From Deltaproteobacteria bacterium (lineage in GTDB: Bacteria > Desulfobacterota > BSN033 > UBA1163), in assembly GCA_016875255.1 (NCBI GenBank), contig VGRU01000227.1:1-5593 (forward strand): a stretch of 5,593 nucleotides of DNA, written 5' to 3'. This document shows positions 4,093 to 5,593 of the stretch, in pieces (the first letter of the stretch is position 1; each line of letters opens with the position of its first letter). The notes under the pieces were generated by a model. The model did no database searches, had not been told where the DNA came from, and saw only the letters and a program-made list of their open reading frames with translations. The translations under genes were made by a program, and so were the position numbers.

Positions 4093-5593
4093 ATGTCAAA
4101 GAAATTATTTACCCTTCTGACATTAATCATCTTTATAACGATGCTTCTCTTTTTCCTTACCCCAAACATTTTCCCGGAGGAGAAGAGATTAGATCCCTTA
4201 AAAATGGGAGGAACTTATCGAAGACCTCTCGAATTTAACCCCAAAACCCTTGATCCAGCACAATCTATTGACATCCATGCTGTTACGGTGATCCAACAAA
4301 TCTTTGATGGCCTGGTTCAGTTCGATAAAGATTTGAATGTTATTCCGGCCATAGCCAGATCGTGGAAGGTTTCTCCTAATGGTCTCACCTACACCTTCTT
4401 TTTAAGAGAAGGGGTTAAGTTCCATAACGGAAGGGATGTTACTTCAGAAGATTTCATTTATTCATTTACTCGAATTATTGACCCAAAAACAAAATCTCCT
4501 GCAGCCAGTTTATTAGATAGAATCATAGGGTTTAAAGAATTTCAGGAAGGGAAAATATCAAATATAAAAGGACTCAGAATAATTGATAAATATTCATTCG
4601 AAATTAAACTTTCCGGGACCTATTCTCCATTTTTATCCATTTTAGGGATGAATAAGTTTAAGGTATTACCCAAAGAAGAGGTCGAAAAACCGGGAACAGA
4701 TTTTGGAAAATTTCCCATAGGGACAGGTCCCTTTAAATTCGTTTCAATGAAGGAGAGAGAAGAAATAGTCCTTGAGGCAAACCCTGACTATTTTGAAGGA
4801 AGACCTTTTCTGGACAAGATTGTTTTTAAAATCTTTCATGGAGCACCCCGAGAAAAGATTCTAACAGAGTTTAAAGAGGGGGGTTTGGAAGAATCTTTTA
4901 TCCCTCCGGAGGAGATAGAGGAAATTCTGAAGCAAAGACAATTTCCATTTATTCAAAAACCTCTTCTCTCTTTGAGATTCTATGGGTTTAATTTGCGAAC
5001 AAAACCCCTGGATAATAAAAAACTGAGGAAAGCCATCAATTTAGCAATTGATAAGAAGTTTATCATTTCTGAACTCCATAAGAATCAATTCAATTTAGCC
5101 AAGGGCATTCTCCCCCCTGGGATACCTGGTTACGATCCTAAAAGGGAGCCCTATCCGTATAATGAAACCCTTGCCAGAAAATATCTAATGGAATCGGGTT
5201 ATGGCAAAGAGAAGCCTTCTATCGGAATCTGGAGCGCATCAAAATCAGAAGCTGCCCAGAATGAATTAAACGAAATAAAGTCTCAGTTGAATAAGATAGG
5301 CATTCAAACCACTATCAATTTTGAAACGAACTGGCCAAGCTTCGAATCGATGCTCAGGGCAAATAAGGCCCCTATTTTTATCTATGCCTGGTATGCTGAT
5401 TTTCCTGATCCGGATAATTTCTTGGGAACCCTTTTCCATTCAAAGTCGAAATATAATTACACAAACTACCATAATCCGGAGGTGGATCGTCTCCTCGATA
5501 AGGCGAGAGGAGAAAGGGATTATCTCAAGCGGATGGAGATGTATCAGAAAGTTGAGGAGATCATTCTGGACGACGCACCGATCGTTCCCATGG
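4093..5593 (+). CDS. Peptide-type ABC transporter substrate-binding protein (SBP family 5), partial
   Basis: The first 500 residues of an extracytoplasmic binding protein of family 5 (OppA/DppA/NikA type); the 3' end is beyond the window. Family landmarks in order are TLDPA at 52-56, QIFDGLVQFD at 69-78, a signature region at about 86-128 (LTYTFFLREGVKFHNGRDVT), PIGTGPF at 208-214, PLDNKKLRKAINLAIDK at 305-321, YADFPDPDNF at 434-443, YHNPEVDRLLDKA at 459-471 and APIVPM at 495-500. The family captures oligopeptides, dipeptides or other small ligands for an ABC importer; the ligand cannot be read here. Residues 5-23 form a hydrophobic segment, with neither a lipobox Cys nor a clear AxA site after it, so the protein may stay anchored by its N-terminus. 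The start has only a poor Shine-Dalgarno sequence but fits the promoter 45 nt upstream and the signal segment. Codon use is visibly more AT-rich than in the regulator gene. Permease and ATPase genes, if present, lie to the right. Confidence 0.93.
   Translation, partial: MSKKLFTLLTLIIFITMLLFFLTPNIFPEEKRLDPLKMGGTYRRPLEFNPKTLDPAQSIDIHAVTVIQQIFDGLVQFDKDLNVIPAIARSWKVSPNGLTYTFFLREGVKFHNGRDVTSEDFIYSFTRIIDPKTKSPAASLLDRIIGFKEFQEGKISNIKGLRIIDKYSFEIKLSGTYSPFLSILGMNKFKVLPKEEVEKPGTDFGKFPIGTGPFKFVSMKEREEIVLEANPDYFEGRPFLDKIVFKIFHGAPREKILTEFKEGGLEESFIPPEEIEEILKQRQFPFIQKPLLSLRFYGFNLRTKPLDNKKLRKAINLAIDKKFIISELHKNQFNLAKGILPPGIPGYDPKREPYPYNETLARKYLMESGYGKEKPSIGIWSASKSEAAQNELNEIKSQLNKIGIQTTINFETNWPSFESMLRANKAPIFIYAWYADFPDPDNFLGTLFHSKSKYNYTNYHNPEVDRLLDKARGERDYLKRMEMYQKVEEIILDDAPIVPM

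Noticed and set aside
1..5593. CRISPR array, tRNA, rRNA or phage genes
   Set aside because: No regularly spaced direct repeats, no cloverleaf or rRNA-like sequence, and no integrase or phage-like protein was found.

Overview
The window looks like chromosomal DNA from a Gram-negative bacterium, most probably a Desulfobacterota (former Deltaproteobacteria) or a related sulfate-reducer or syntroph-like lineage. This rests on gene content: an NtrC-type response regulator, a sigma-54 promoter, a solo B3/4 protein, a family-5 solute-binding protein, and intergenic repeats resembling those common in such genomes. It is an inference, because the window holds no rRNA or other lineage marker. Coding density is low. 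Three long genes are separated by intergenic stretches that hold three very small genes, each with a near-perfect AGGAGGTGA ribosome binding site.

Positions 1-750 carry a GC-rich repeat island followed by two tiny genes in tandem. One encodes a 23-residue Cys/Lys-rich peptide and the other a 52-residue Cys-containing exported peptide with a CPKCG knuckle. Each is preceded by a copy of the same promoter module, a GATTTCT...AGAAATC inverted repeat placed 13-14 nt upstream of a TTGACA box, so the two are probably co-regulated. The second gene ends at a clear intrinsic terminator. Positions 751-961 hold no gene, only overlapping inverted repeats. A minus-strand gene for a solo B3/4-domain protein (related to the PheT editing domain) fills 962-1669. 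Positions 1670-2002 hold its upstream region, a degenerate dispersed-repeat block, and a promoter so close to the next gene that its mRNA should be leaderless.

Positions 2003-3385 encode a complete sigma-54-activating response regulator (REC, AAA+ with GAFTGA, Fis-type HTH). The 329 bases after it contain candidate enhancer sites built on GTTAACAG and an excellent -24/-12 sigma-54 promoter (TGGCAT-N5-TTGCT). This promoter drives a 29-residue ORF that is almost entirely a signal peptide and would release the pentapeptide EGSGW. A 129-bp MITE-like element with perfect 13-bp terminal inverted repeats and a 9-bp target duplication sits between that ORF and its terminator. A separate sigma-70 promoter then drives a family-5 (OppA/DppA-type) peptide-binding protein that runs off the right edge.

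The most interesting reading is an undescribed regulatory or signalling unit: a sigma-54 response regulator, a sigma-54-driven secreted mini-peptide, and next to it a peptide-type binding protein. The parts are visible in the sequence; the functional link between them is an inference.
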